Shown here piece by piece: positions 42,146 to 52,593 of a stretch of DNA of 64,000 nucleotides. The stretch is from NCBI GenBank assembly GCA_964035575.1, contig OZ037888.1, positions 682,001-746,000 of the forward strand. Reading direction: 5' to 3'. The notes under the pieces are model-generated. The model saw nothing but the letters and a program-made list of their open reading frames with translations, was not told the origin of the DNA and ran no database searches. How positions within the stretch are numbered: position 1 is the first letter of the stretch; the number at the start of each line of letters is the position of its first letter. Source of the stretch: Rhynchopus sp. YZ270_cl-10 (Eukaryota; Euglenozoa; Diplonemea; Diplonemida; Diplonemidae). Made by a program: the position numbers and the translations under genes.

Positions 42146-42483
42146 TTTTCCCTTTTTTCCTTTTTTTTGAAATGAATCTAATTGAAAAGAGTCCACCGAA
42201 TAGCCCTGGTCGGAGAACGGAAACCACCGGAAAAAAAAACCCCCTCTTTTTTTTCTCCAACCCTCCTACCCCCAGCCATACCCCCTCTTCAGCTCTCCTC
42301 TCCCCCCTTTTTTTTTCCTTTCACTCAAAATCAACCAAAATTACACTTTTCATCTCTTCCTCATCCCCCCCCATAATATAACTCCGAATTAAATAGATTG
42401 ACACCTATTCATTTTTTTTTTCTTTCCCTTCCTCCTCCCCCTCTTCCCCCTCTTCTCTTCCCCTTTACAAATAATATTCAAAA

Positions 42484-43383
42484 ATGTTGCAATATCCTAA
42501 CCCAGAGATGCCTGCGGATAGAGGGAAGCGGAGGGGTCCAAAGACACATGATGGTGGGAGGGTCATGCCACGGGAAGCAAACCAAGCACGACGACGCTTT
42601 GGAGGTGGTAGTGAAAACCTTTGCGCACAGTCCGCGACTACAACGGAGAAGGCGAGAGTCCACAACCACGTGGTCTCCACAGTACAACGCCGCATCGTCC
42701 AACAGGCTTTGGCAGGAGAACAGCCGGACCTCAGCCATATGGGGGGGCTTGGGTTCCCTGCCGCACCTCGACCTACCGTAGCACCACCTCCTCCTCCTCC
42801 TCTTCCTCTTCCCACCCGAGCCCCGCCACCGCAAAAGCGACGCACCGCGATACGCCCGGCGAGTGTTTGTTCTTCTCAAGATATTTCAGGGATGTCGGTT
42901 CATAGTGGTTCGACAGTGTCGAAGTGTGGAGGGGGGTGGACGGATAAGCAATGGGAGGATGTGATGCTGCATAAAAAGGCGTTGGAATGTGGGTCGGAGG
43001 CAGAGTGTCCGTCGGGGAGGTCGTCGAGGGTGCGGTCGGTGTTGCAGAGATGTCATGCACTGCGAAAGGAGATTGAGTCGGAGAAGCAGGCGGCATCGGA
43101 CCTCAACGGTGTGATCGTGGCGCATGATCTAGGTGAAGCGGGTAGTGCAGATCTGAAGGCAATAGCCGCCATTGCGCGGTCCAACCCTCAGGCTCGGATT
43201 AAACTCAAGAAGACATATCAGACTCTCATCGCACGCATCGCCAATGAGCAGGCTGCAGGCCCCGACCTCACAACCTCCGCAAACCCAGTCATCCCTGTAG
43301 TCCCAAGCCACTCCACACGAAGACATTTCAAACATCTGTACGACACCCAAGGTGGGTCCTCACTATTAAAGGAAGTACAATAG
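42484..43383 (+). CDS. Uncharacterised basic, proline-rich 299-aa protein
   Basis: Not recognised. Residues 1-75 are Arg/Lys-rich; residues about 92-118 form a polyproline tract (VAPPPPPPLPLPTRAPPPQKRR), a potential SH3/EVH1/profilin ligand; the middle is Ser/Gly-rich; residues about 160-265 are charged and probably helical (VLQRCHALRKEIESEKQA, IKLKKTYQTLIARIANEQ). No signal peptide or membrane span. ATG start at 42484 behind a very long C/T tract (42410-42468), with no AG between tract and start, unlike most neighbours. Coding status rests on frame length and composition. Confidence 0.6.
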   Translation: MLQYPNPEMPADRGKRRGPKTHDGGRVMPREANQARRRFGGGSENLCAQSATTTEKARVHNHVVSTVQRRIVQQALAGEQPDLSHMGGLGFPAAPRPTVAPPPPPPLPLPTRAPPPQKRRTAIRPASVCSSQDISGMSVHSGSTVSKCGGGWTDKQWEDVMLHKKALECGSEAECPSGRSSRVRSVLQRCHALRKEIESEKQAASDLNGVIVAHDLGEAGSADLKAIAAIARSNPQARIKLKKTYQTLIARIANEQAAGPDLTTSANPVIPVVPSHSTRRHFKHLYDTQGGSSLLKEVQ

Positions 43384-43639
43384 AAAGAAAAACAAAAATC
43401 TGATGGCACAGGCTAGTTGACGGCACGGGTCGGTGTAGGAAATTTGTCTATTTTTCTGGGAAATCCTGTTCCATACCCTCCCATACCACTCCCATACCGT
43501 CCCAAACCCGAATGTCCGTGACGTCAACTAGCCTATGCCAGATGTGTATTCTAGCCTTCGAAGGGGGAGGAGGGATAATGTGGAAAGTGCTTTCTGCGAG
43601 GGATTCGATCAAGGTGGAGAAGCAGTGTGCTGCATCCTT

Positions 43640-43793
43640 GAGGTGTTTGCGCGAACTTCTCTTTATTTATCAGATGTAAACCACGAAATGGATGTAATGG
43701 ACTGCATGGTTGGGTGTCCACCCCCCGGTACAGCCGGTCATTGTACCAAGGTACACTGTTCACGAGAGGGCTTTATTTCAACTCTACTTTATT
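43640..43793 (+). repeat. Family-C tail followed directly by full-length family-B repeat
   Basis: GAGGTGTTTGCGCGAACTTC, TCTTTATTT, then CAGATGTAAACCACGAAATG (B start at 43671), CGGTACAGCCGGTCAT, ending TCAACTCTACTTTATTTT. Confidence 0.8.
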
Positions 43794-43984
43794 TTCAAAG
43801 CGAGAAATGTTAGGAGAGGTTGGCACATGATGTCCTTACCCCCCAAAGGGAAACGGCAGAATTTTGAGGGAATTGCGGAGAAAGCAAAAAAAAAAGGTCC
43901 AGCCCCTTGACCTTTCCAGGTGGGGGTATTGTAATGGCCCTTCTTTCACAGTATGTCTAAATTGCTATAAAAGAAAAAGAAAAA

Positions 43985-44098
43985 ATCCACAAAAAAAAAG
44001 TAAGGGCAGGCTCACTTTTGCCTGTGTTTATTGCTCGCGCGCGCGGAAAATTTTGAGAATTCCAAAAAAAAAAACATGGGAAAAAAAAAAAACATTGT
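43985..44098 (+). repeat. GCGCGCGCG-containing dispersed repeat (family G)
   Basis: GGGCAGGCTCACTTTTGCCT, then GCTCGCGCGCGCGGAAAATT and TTGAGAATTCC. Copies at 50380-50460, 50472-50520 and 51075-51140. The alternating G/C run is Z-DNA-prone. Confidence 0.7.
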
Positions 44099-44392
44099 AG
44101 TAATAAAAGGTGTGAGGGAGAGAGTAGTGGGGCTTGAGGTGATTTTGTGCACCAAGTTCCTACAAAAATATTGTGAAATGTTTCAAAAAATGATCGATGG
44201 GATTTATTTTTGTGAGGTTCCGGGAAACCCGCAAACAAATGGATTTTCCGAGTAGCAGCCAAATCGTCCACAAAATCGTCCAAAATAGTTATGCTTTTAC
44301 GATATTTCCAGTATTGGTGCCCAGCTGGTTCTGGGAGGAATTCTGGGAAGAAGGGTGAGGCTTTCTTATTGCAAAACGAAGTTCTACGAAGA

Positions 44393-44645
44393 ACTGTACT
44401 GTACTGTACTGTACTGTACTGTACTGTACTGTACTGTACTGTACTGTACTGTACTGTACTGTACTGTACTGTACTGTACTGTACTGTACTGTACTGTACT
44501 GTACTGTACTGTACTGTACTGTACTGTACTGTACTGTACTGTACTGTACTGTACTGTACTGTACTGTACTGTACTGTACTGTACTGTACTGTACTGTACT
44601 GTACTGTACTGTACTGTACTGTACTGTACTGTACTGTACTGTACT
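44393..44645. repeat. Tandem 5-bp satellite (GTACT)n, about 50 copies
   Basis: Uninterrupted perfect 5-mers over 250 bp, ending 10 bp before a second satellite. Repetitive frames on both strands are artefacts. Confidence 0.97.
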
Positions 44646-44655
44646 CCCAATCCCC

Positions 44656-45279
44656 TGTGTATACTGTGTATACTGTGTATACTGTGTATACTGTGTATAC
44701 TGTGTATACTGTGTATACTGTGTATACTGTGTATACTGTGTATACTGTGTATACTGTGTATACTGTGTATACTGTGTATACTGTGTATACTGTGTATACT
44801 GTGTATACTGTGTATACTGTGTATACTGTGTATACTGTGTATACTGTGTATACTGTGTATACTGTGTATACTGTGTATACTGTGTATACTGTGTATACTG
44901 TGTATACTGTGTATACTGTGTATACTGTGTATACTGTGTATACTGTGTATACTGTGTATACTGTGTATACTGTGTATACTGTGTATACTGTGTATACTGT
45001 GTATACTGTGTATACTGTGTATACTGTGTATACTGTGTATACTGTGTATACTGTGTATACTGTGTATACTGTGTATACTGTGTATACTGTGTATACTGTG
45101 TATACTGTGTATACTGTGTATACTGTGTATACTGTGTATACTGTGTATACTGTGTATACTGTGTATACTGTGTATACTGTGTATACTGTGTATACTGTGT
45201 ATACTGTGTATACTGTGTATACTGTGTATACTGTGTATACTGTGTATACTGTGTATACTGTGTATACTGTGTACTGTGC
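44656..45279. repeat. Tandem 9-bp satellite (GTATACTGT)n, about 68 copies
   Basis: Same unit and same strand register as 29069-29548, 620 bp, almost without mismatch. It ends with GTACTGTGCAG and then a family-F fragment. Confidence 0.97.
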
Positions 45280-45282
45280 AGA

Positions 45283-45400
45283 AATTGACCAAAAACGAGA
45301 ACTTGTCCATTTCGGCAAATTGACCCCACCACTGGCCGGACGAATTCCGGAAATGCAAATGCCGGCGTTTAAAAGTTTCACCAATCATGCACACCGTGCA
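45283..45400 (-). repeat. Fragment of medium repeat (family F)
   Basis: GTCCATTTCGGCAAATTGAC, CCCACCAC, GGACGAATTCCGGAAATGCA is the inverse of the blocks at 27800-27860. Confidence 0.7.
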
Positions 45401-45476
45401 ACGTGTGTGTGTGTGTTTGATAACTAGTAGGGGTAATTCTTGCTCAGAATATGGCCCCAAAAAGGGGGGGGGGTGC

Positions 45477-48400
45477 TCACGTCACGGCAGACGCCCCCGA
45501 AGGGTCGTGACGGTGATGCAGTGGTTGAGTGCCTTCCTGGGCCGCGTGCTTGAATTGCGGGTGGCAGGAGTGGCAGCACTCGTTTAGGCTTTTTCTGTCC
45601 AAGTGGCAGGCCCCACAGCGCGTCAATCTGTGGCTCAGGCAGAAGTCCATCACAAGCTCAAGGCCATCATCCTCTCTGTGGTGCAGGTTGCAGCATGTTT
45701 CCACTACGGCTCGCACTTTCACACAGGACACACATCTGACTTTTCCGTGGCTCTCACATGAGATGATCTTGGCGTTCTTGCGGGCCCCCGCGGGGGCTGG
45801 TCGCGGGGGTCTGGACCTGAAGGCTGCAGTGTCCACCGCTGCTCTGCCCCGTACCTGGCTGGATGCCTCCGTCCAGTTCGCGGCGTAGTGGTCCTGGGGG
45901 TAGAACCGAGCTGCCCATGCTTGGCTCTCCTCATACAGGATGGAGCTAGGGCCATGCGGCTGTTCGCTGCGGATGTTGTGGGTGTTGTGGGCGTTGAGGT
46001 GGCGGAGGACGGCCTCTGTCTTGGCGGAAAGCACAGCCCGTCGGTTTACCCCTTGCACCACTGTCCCTCCGAGCGCTGTCAGACTGGTGACACCTCCCTC
46101 TTTGCCTCTAGTCCAACTGTCGACTTGGACCACACTGCGTAGGTCACGGGTGAGGCTCTGCAGTGACAGTGATTTGGCCCATACGCTCTTTTGGAAGAGA
46201 GGGTATTCTGTAGCTGCCTGGCTTAGCTGCTCCGCCCTCGCAACTTCGACCGTATCCATCGCTTCATTGCTGAGAGCGTCAGCGTCAGTGTTGAGGTTCC
46301 GCTTGACGTGGCGCCATTCGATGACGTAGCGGGGTTGCAGGTTTCGGATTTGGGCCCTGATGCGGTGGAGGAATGGCTGGAGGTTCTCTTTGCATTTTGT
46401 GTTCCCCTTGATGTGCTCGATGATCAGTTTGGAGTCGCCGTATATGGTCGCCTGGCCACACACTTCTGGGGGTAGGTCGCGAAGAAGGCAAAGGCCACTG
46501 CTAGCCCCTTCGTACTCGGCAACGTTGTTGCTTCTTGCAAATGGCAGGGGCGTAGCTACGGATGCTGCCTTCACCCCGTCGATGTATACAACTGCTCCTG
46601 CCCCTGCCCTCGCAAATACCGTACCGTTCTGTCTAGCACCACCATCAAAGAACACCTCTGTGCCCCGGCGGCCTTCTATGGTGTTGCGCACAGTGCACAC
46701 GGTTTGAGACGCACAGTATGGCTGATATCTGCGGTTCTTAATACCCGGCAGGGAAAGTCCCGTGGTCAGCTCGAAGTCTATTGCGAGCTCAATGTAGCTA
46801 ATAGAGTGCTCCGATCCGTTATGCGCCCATTGCAGACTGTTTACCCAGTGGTTGGTTGCGTACCATAGGTCTTCACTGTGTTTCCATGTGGCCCCCACGT
46901 CTTGGTAGCGCAGTGAAGGGAGTTGCACTCGCATGGGTTGGGGAGAAGACCATCCCCATGGGTAGTCAACCAGGCGGTGGTGGCGGGCCGTCTCTGCTGG
47001 GCGGTCATCTCGAATCTGTCTTTGCCTGACTATTTCTATGAATAGCCTTTGCAGATTACTCACTAGTGCGATCCTCTCGTGGTCGTCTCGCGGGAGAACG
47101 TTGTCGTGGCTGTCGTGACGGTACCGTGGTGCCACCCCGCAAATGACCAGGCAGTTCGGCCAGTCCGTCCTGTCCGCGGCTGCAACAGGGTGACGGCTGC
47201 GTACCTCCTCCCACGCACTGCATTCCCACCACATATGGCGAACTGTTTCGCGGGCTTCGGTCTCACAGTAAGGGCATCCGTCGGTGATGAGGCCGGATCT
47301 ACCCGTTGTTGTCATTGCCCCTGCAATGATGGAGCGAAGGATGCCTTTCTGGTACCCGGTTAGGTTGCTCTTGGGGTCTTCCAGCAGGTGCCTGGTCACT
47401 CTGCCGTCAACACCATGTTGGAGTCCGTCGTAATCGCTCGATCGCTTGTTCGCAAGGGACCTCATTAGGGCATTCCGCAGTTTGTGACGTGCCTCAGCCT
47501 CCACTGACGTGGCTTGCTTTTCGGTGAGGGTGTCAACGTCCAGCAGAGTTTGGTCTCCTGATTCGTTGGTGAATCTGACTCGGTTGGGGGCAACCCAGTC
47601 CCACCCCAAGGCGTTCAGTGATTCATTGAGGAGGAAGAACGGTCCGTAGGACAGGGAATCTCTGTGCTGCCACGCCACCGCACATAGATGTCTGCAATTT
47701 TCTCTTCTCATCTGTTTGATCCACGCACGTAACCTGCGAATGTGGAAGACCATCTCCGGGTCCAGTCGGTGGCCGTGCTGTAGGATGTGCATGACCGCCA
47801 CCACAGCACGTCGCGAAGGCCCGGTCCAGACAGCTGCTGTGAAGTTTTTCTGAAGTTTTGCCCGTTTCTCCGGGGACAGGTAAGTCACAGACGCGCCATA
47901 ATAGCACTTTGACCCCGCAGTCATTGCCGCTATGTGGTCTCGGTGGTTTACTGGTGTTGGGAGGGACCGCACCCTTCCCAGGTTCTTCACCGCGTTGGAG
48001 GACCTGTTGGAGATGCGATTGGAGACGGGCAAGGAGCTAAGGTTGGCGCCTGGTTGTGCGTGCTGCATGACCCCTGTGCTGTCGAAGCTGTTCTTGACAG
48101 GGAGGAACGTCGGAGGGTTGTGGCACATTAGCTCTCCGGTTTGCACGTTGATCACCTTGATTTCACATGGGCGCGTGCGGCACGTGGAGAAGGTGAGCGA
48201 CTTTGAGACACTGATGTCCATCTGGGTGAGGTGAGAGAAGATCACTGTTCGGTCAACGGCCATCTGCTGGAGCTGGTGAGATGGGGCAGTGGCGTAGATG
48301 TCGTCAACGAATGATGTGGTCTCAGCCCCCTTGCTGTCGACCTCACGCATCCATACGCTGATAACAATGTTTATTAGGATCACACTCAATGGGCACCCCT

Positions 48401-50303
48401 GCATGATACCATTGGTTGGCGTGAAGGGTTCTCCCACAGACCCGTTGCACCGGAAGTGTCTCTTCATCTTTACATAAGCCTCTCTGAGTACCGATAGCAC
48501 CACTCCATTGAAGCCCAGTCTCGCTGCAAGGCACATCGCGATGTTGATGGGGACGGTATCAAAGCATTTCTTGAAGTCTATGGCTACTCCGAAGATGTGT
48601 TCACCGGTGAGGTGTGCGCATTCTAGCTGTGCTGCGAGGTGCCAGTACAAGTCCTCCGTCCCGTGTTTGGGCCTGCACCCGTGCAATCCTGCAGGTGACA
48701 ACTTGTCCAACCACGGGAAGGCGGATTGAGCACGTATCGATGCCCATATCCTATAGAGGACCGCCGTGATGGTGATGGGTCGTTGCGACAGGGGGTCTCC
48801 ATCACTGTCTGGTTTTGGGATTAGCGGCACCAGTGCTTGCATGAGGGCTTCAGGCCACACTCCATCCCGTTCGACGGCATTTAGGCATTCCACAAGGATG
48901 GTGATGATAGAGTCAGGTAGCTGTTCCACTTCGTGTGCTCTCCATCCGTGCATGCCTGGTGAGGTGGTACGCTTCATTCGTTTGAGTGCCTTGCGTACAT
49001 CTTCCACCTTGATGTGTTCACATGTCATGTCTTCTGCCGCCGGTAGCACATCTTCGTACACTGCGAGGAAGGAGTCCCAACTTGGCTCGGGTGAGGAGGC
49101 GTATTTTTGGAATATACCACCCCATGCCTGGTTGTCTCTGAGGAGGGAGTCAACCTTGGCTGGGTCAGCCGTGAGAGTGCCATCTTGTTGCTTCATGAAC
49201 GCTGCCGGCGTTGTGAAGCGGTCAGCCACATAGTCAAAGATGGTACCTTGACCTTTGCTTCCAACGTTTTGCATGGTGTGCTTCCAATGCAGACTGCGTT
49301 GTGCCTTCATGGCGGCAAAGGCTTCTCTCTGGGAGCCTTCGAGTTTCTCTAGGAGGCGGTGCAGGTAATCCACTCCGGGGTTTGGGACGAAGAGGGCCTC
49401 AGTGATCTCGTCCCTCAGCGGGCCTCCTCGGAGTCGGGACAGCGCCTCCCACGCGTACCTCTCCCTGCGGGTCATTGCGTACGGCTTGTCCACAAGCAGT
49501 CTGGCCCTTCCTATTTGGAGAAGCGTGCGTAGGTTTCCCATGACAGCGTCCCTCGCCCTTGTTAGCTTTGAGGACGCCCCATTTTTGCTGCTGTGCTTTG
49601 TGGCGTGCCTGGCCGTCTTCACGAGGGATGTCTCGCTTCGCCCGCAGTAGTCAGAATGTGGGGACGCTATGTTGTCCTCATGGAGGAGGAGTAGGAACTT
49701 CTCACCCACCTCTGCAAACTCAGCAAGCTTGCTTTCTCCTGATGCCTCGCTCCTGTCCTTTTTCTCCAGCTGGCTAGCAAATGTCACCGCAGTCTCTGGG
49801 GTGTTCCTTGGTCTATCCAGTGGGAAGGGCTTGGGGAGCACGCATCTTCGGGTGCGGCCAGAATATACGTTTAGGTCGAGGGTGAAGGTGAGCGGTACAT
49901 GTGTCGGGAAAGGGCAGTCGTCGAAGCTGGAGTCAACTGTCACTTTATAGATCGCTGGTGCTGCCGTCGCATTCGCCAGGCACATGTCAATCCGCGTTCC
50001 GCTCGAGTTGGCCGTTCTGCAGGTGAAAGGTGGAGGGGTTCGCTGGGCAGCGGCTAGGCTCTCCGCCACATCAACCCATCTTCCAGATCTCTGCGCTGCC
50101 GCAAGAGTGACGCTATTGGAGGCGTTGCAGTTGAAGTCCCCGATGATGATGACTGGGACTGCGTGACCCAGGCCAGTTGCCATCTCCAGTGCGTCCTTGA
50201 TGAGTGCTTCTCGTTCGGCCGCCGCCTCCTGGCCTGCGTGTGCGTAGAGGGAGATGACACGGAAGGCAGCCCCTGCGCCCACCGCAACAGCTGTGTGGAC
50301 CAC
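45477..50303 (-). mobile_element. 5'-truncated ingi/L1Tc-like LINE with long open frame
   Basis: The minus-strand frame of 1608 codons is open throughout, and only the N-terminal part of the endonuclease is missing. Domain order (endonuclease, RT, RNase H, Cys/His fingers) is that of the ingi/L1Tc group of kinetoplastids and relatives. The truncated 5' end meets a (GT)n run near 50310. The 3'UTR is very short: TGAGCA followed by a C run. It is the only long minus-strand unit here besides the recombinase element. Confidence 0.88.
45477..50303 (-). CDS. LINE polyprotein: APE-type endonuclease, RT, RNase H, zinc fingers
   Basis: From the N-terminus: C-terminal half of an AP-like endonuclease (VIIIGDFNCN near residue 50, SGTRIDMCLAN, and DDCPFPTHVPLTF with the terminal His); reverse transcriptase with RPITITAVLYRIWASIRA, VAIDFKKCFDTVP, NGIMQGCPLSVILINI and FVDD in place of YADD (DNA about 48300-48311); a CPYCETEARETVRHMWWEC finger; RNase H (DNA about 46250-46670) with the acidic set in FFDGGARQNG, EYEGASSG, YGDSKLII and NTDADALSNEA; and a C-terminal Cys/His-rich tail (C-x2-C pairs, DNA about 45560-45770). 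The first codon is GTG at the truncation, so the native start is lost. Confidence 0.9.
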   Translation of the reverse strand: MVHTAVAVGAGAAFRVISLYAHAGQEAAAEREALIKDALEMATGLGHAVPVIIIGDFNCNASNSVTLAAAQRSGRWVDVAESLAAAQRTPPPFTCRTANSSGTRIDMCLANATAAPAIYKVTVDSSFDDCPFPTHVPLTFTLDLNVYSGRTRRCVLPKPFPLDRPRNTPETAVTFASQLEKKDRSEASGESKLAEFAEVGEKFLLLLHEDNIASPHSDYCGRSETSLVKTARHATKHSSKNGASSKLTRARDAVMGNLRTLLQIGRARLLVDKPYAMTRRERYAWEALSRLRGGPLRDEITEALFVPNPGVDYLHRLLEKLEGSQREAFAAMKAQRSLHWKHTMQNVGSKGQGTIFDYVADRFTTPAAFMKQQDGTLTADPAKVDSLLRDNQAWGGIFQKYASSPEPSWDSFLAVYEDVLPAAEDMTCEHIKVEDVRKALKRMKRTTSPGMHGWRAHEVEQLPDSIITILVECLNAVERDGVWPEALMQALVPLIPKPDSDGDPLSQRPITITAVLYRIWASIRAQSAFPWLDKLSPAGLHGCRPKHGTEDLYWHLAAQLECAHLTGEHIFGVAIDFKKCFDTVPINIAMCLAARLGFNGVVLSVLREAYVKMKRHFRCNGSVGEPFTPTNGIMQGCPLSVILINIVISVWMREVDSKGAETTSFVDDIYATAPSHQLQQMAVDRTVIFSHLTQMDISVSKSLTFSTCRTRPCEIKVINVQTGELMCHNPPTFLPVKNSFDSTGVMQHAQPGANLSSLPVSNRISNRSSNAVKNLGRVRSLPTPVNHRDHIAAMTAGSKCYYGASVTYLSPEKRAKLQKNFTAAVWTGPSRRAVVAVMHILQHGHRLDPEMVFHIRRLRAWIKQMRRENCRHLCAVAWQHRDSLSYGPFFLLNESLNALGWDWVAPNRVRFTNESGDQTLLDVDTLTEKQATSVEAEARHKLRNALMRSLANKRSSDYDGLQHGVDGRVTRHLLEDPKSNLTGYQKGILRSIIAGAMTTTGRSGLITDGCPYCETEARETVRHMWWECSAWEEVRSRHPVAAADRTDWPNCLVICGVAPRYRHDSHDNVLPRDDHERIALVSNLQRLFIEIVRQRQIRDDRPAETARHHRLVDYPWGWSSPQPMRVQLPSLRYQDVGATWKHSEDLWYATNHWVNSLQWAHNGSEHSISYIELAIDFELTTGLSLPGIKNRRYQPYCASQTVCTVRNTIEGRRGTEVFFDGGARQNGTVFARAGAGAVVYIDGVKAASVATPLPFARSNNVAEYEGASSGLCLLRDLPPEVCGQATIYGDSKLIIEHIKGNTKCKENLQPFLHRIRAQIRNLQPRYVIEWRHVKRNLNTDADALSNEAMDTVEVARAEQLSQAATEYPLFQKSVWAKSLSLQSLTRDLRSVVQVDSWTRGKEGGVTSLTALGGTVVQGVNRRAVLSAKTEAVLRHLNAHNTHNIRSEQPHGPSSILYEESQAWAARFYPQDHYAANWTEASSQVRGRAAVDTAAFRSRPPRPAPAGARKNAKIISCESHGKVRCVSCVKVRAVVETCCNLHHREDDGLELVMDFCLSHRLTRCGACHLDRKSLNECCHSCHPQFKHAAQEGTQPLHHRHDPSGASAVT

Positions 50304-51597
50304 CCTCGTTGTGTGTGTGTGTGTGTGTGTTTTTTCTTATTTTTTTTTTCCATGTTTTTTTTCCATGTTTTTTTCTTGCGCGCGCGCGCGGAAAATTTTT
50401 GGGCCCTCCGAGCACTAAACACAGACAAAAGTGAGCCTGCCCTAAGGGTAGGCACACTTTTTTATTTGTTTAATGCTCGCGCGCGCGGAAAATTTTGAGA
50501 TTCCAAGAAAAAAAAACATTGCCTTACGTCAACAGGTTATCTTGACTTTCCCTCCGGTCTTCCTCCACGGGAAAAATCAACCAAATATCTTCGAACACAG
50601 AATCCTCCATATACGAGTGGGTCACATGATATAATTCAGTGACCCCACCGTGGAGAGCAATCGGCTCGCGCATCAAAAGAAAGCAGAGAAAAGGGGAAAA
50701 GAAAAAGACAAAAATTGGGTACCGTGCGCCTGCGGCGCTACCTGTTCCCAGTCAGGAACGCCACAATTTTATCCGAATTTGGATTTTCCGACCTGAAAAT
50801 GACGCTTGTTTATGAGGATGGATTCATATTTTGTGGAAATTTATGCCACTAAAATTTTGCCGGTTTTTCTGTTTTTCCCCCACCACAGAACGAGCGGATT
50901 CTGGAAATGCCTATCGCGGCATGTTTGGGCTGAAAACCCACTGTTTTTTCAAGGAAAAAATTGCTTCCGGATGTCGGAATTTTCCGGAAAATTTCCAGAA
51001 TTAGAAAACAGCCTGGCTTTGATGTTTTATTTTTGCTGTGTCTCTGTGTGTGTGTCTTTTTTTCTTTGTGTGTTTTTTTCTGCGCGCGCACGCGGAACTT
51101 TTTGGGACCCGACCGAGCATTAAACAAAAAAAAAATTGTGCCTACCCTAACCGCTTTTTCAAAAAAAATACAATACCTATTCCACCTTTCTCTAGAAAAA
51201 GTGCACCCTTTTGACATAGATTTAACACTCGAGATTGTCATCCTACCAAAAAGCTTTTCAAAGGTTGGATAGCCAAAAAAAGTGAGCAAACCAACAAATC
51301 ACCAAATCACCAAAAAAGTCATCCCAGACCGATTAACAGCTTTCCCATCTCTTTGTGGTCTTGGCCCTCCTGCACCGCGCCTGCTCCTCAGATGTTCTTC
51401 ACGCATGGAAATTGGACAACTCTTTCGTGCAACTCCATCGTCCTCTCACCTCCGCCGCCTTAACCCTTAACCCTTCACCTTTTGAAACAAAAATTCTTTT
51501 TCCAAAACCCACCATTTTTCCACTCTCTTTTTCACCCACCCTCCTCCCCCTTCAGGACAAGCCACCCCCCTCCTCCCGGAACGTTACCTACAAGAAG
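50304..51597 (+). other. Repeat region between LINE and the 167-aa gene
   Basis: A (GT)n run (50311-50330), three family-G copies (50380-50460, 50472-50520, 51075-51140), and an inverted family-F copy (50560-51010) with the inverted GCGCCGCAGGCGC tail at 50716-50750. No gene seen before the leader of the next gene; a C/T tract ends CCCTTCAG (AG at 51555). Confidence 0.65.
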
Positions 51598-52101
51598 ATG
51601 TCCGACTCTGAGACACCTGCCCCTGCCCCTGTCCCTGTTGAGGAGGAGGTGGAGGTGAAGGCAAAGCACGACCCCCCACCGCCACTGCGTCCTGTGGAGG
51701 ATGGGGTGGACATTGAGAAGTTTAAGTATTGGCTGTGGACGCCTGAGGAGGTGATTATCGCTGAGTTTGATGCGAGTGTGAAGGCGTGCGAGCCGTTTGG
51801 GTTTTACCATGGCCAGCGTGTGAAACATACCAAGGGGGGCTACCAGGACGCGATCAGTACTGTGATCGGAGTTCGTGAGGGTGTGCTCTATTATGACCCA
51901 GACGGCCAATCCATTGGTGCGCTCTGCACACACAACCTGAACGTAAAAGAAGACTTCGAAAATGAGCTGGGCTGGAAAATGCACGGTGAGACATACATTG
52001 CAGAAGCCCATGCAACAGGGTCTCCAAAATACGTCGAACACAAAATCAGAGAATTAGGTGCATCTCCAACAGGATCCCCAAAAGCGACGACAACGAGTTA
52101 A
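51598..52101 (+). CDS. Uncharacterised small acidic protein, 167 aa
   Basis: Not recognised. Residues 1-35 are Pro/Glu/Val-rich (PAPAPVPVEEEVEVKAK) and probably disordered. Residues about 40-140 look folded: YWLWTPEEVIIAEFDASVKA, then FYHGQRVKHTKGGYQDAISTVIGV and VLYYDPDGQSIGALCTHNL, a beta-rich stretch that could be an SH3-like or KOW-like barrel. The C-terminus is Ser/Thr/Pro-rich. The ATG at 51598 follows a pyrimidine tract and AG by 42 nt; the frame is open further upstream but without a likely ATG. Single exon, no targeting signal. Confidence 0.7.
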   Translation: MSDSETPAPAPVPVEEEVEVKAKHDPPPPLRPVEDGVDIEKFKYWLWTPEEVIIAEFDASVKACEPFGFYHGQRVKHTKGGYQDAISTVIGVREGVLYYDPDGQSIGALCTHNLNVKEDFENELGWKMHGETYIAEAHATGSPKYVEHKIRELGASPTGSPKATTTS

Positions 52102-52368
52102 ATGAACGGTAAAAAAAAGGGGTAGCGAGGAGGGTTGAAAATTTTGATAAGGGGTTTCCTGAGGCATTTTTCTTTTAGGTACACTGTCAGAGGGTGTAAT
52201 GCAAGTCAATTTATTTTTTGTAGAGGCAGTATATCTGTTCCAAAGGGATGGGTTTCAGACTTTTGTTTTTTGAAGATGAGAAACGGAAAAGAAGAACGAC
52301 AAAAAAAATGCACACAGCGAGATATTTTCACCCTTCAATACTTTTTTTTTTTAAAACTTGCGCTTTTC

Positions 52369-52437
52369 ATCCGGATGGCTAGTGGGTCGGTCGGAGGTGC
52401 CTGCATCAACAACTATTCAGTGTTCCTTTTTTTTTTG
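52369..52437 (+). repeat. Retroposon tail, family D
   Basis: ATCCGGATGGCTAGTGGGTC, GGTCGGAGGTGCCTGCATCA, ACAACTATTC, then a T run; matches 41974-42048. Confidence 0.7.
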
Positions 52438-52483
52438 TCTCTCCCCATTCCTCAGTTTCGCCATGCTACACATGATGTCAATT

Positions 52484-52593
52484 ACCGTTATCGTAACAAA
52501 GTATCGACCGTAATAATATTCGACCTTTTCAGGATTTTTCTGGAAGTTCGACCTTTTTTTACGGTCGATAATTTTTACGATTGCGGTACTCAA
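52484..52593. repeat. MITE-like hairpin, 110 bp
   Basis: TACCGTTATCGTAACAAAGT and ATCGACCGTAA at the left pair with TTACGGTCGATAATTTTTAC and GATTGCGGTA at the right. Core GACCGTAA is shared with the intronic element at 60687-60812. Confidence 0.75.

Noticed and set aside
43957-45460. Long frames up to 475 codons on both strands
   Set aside because: Produced by the 5-bp and 9-bp satellites; ends lie in repeats.
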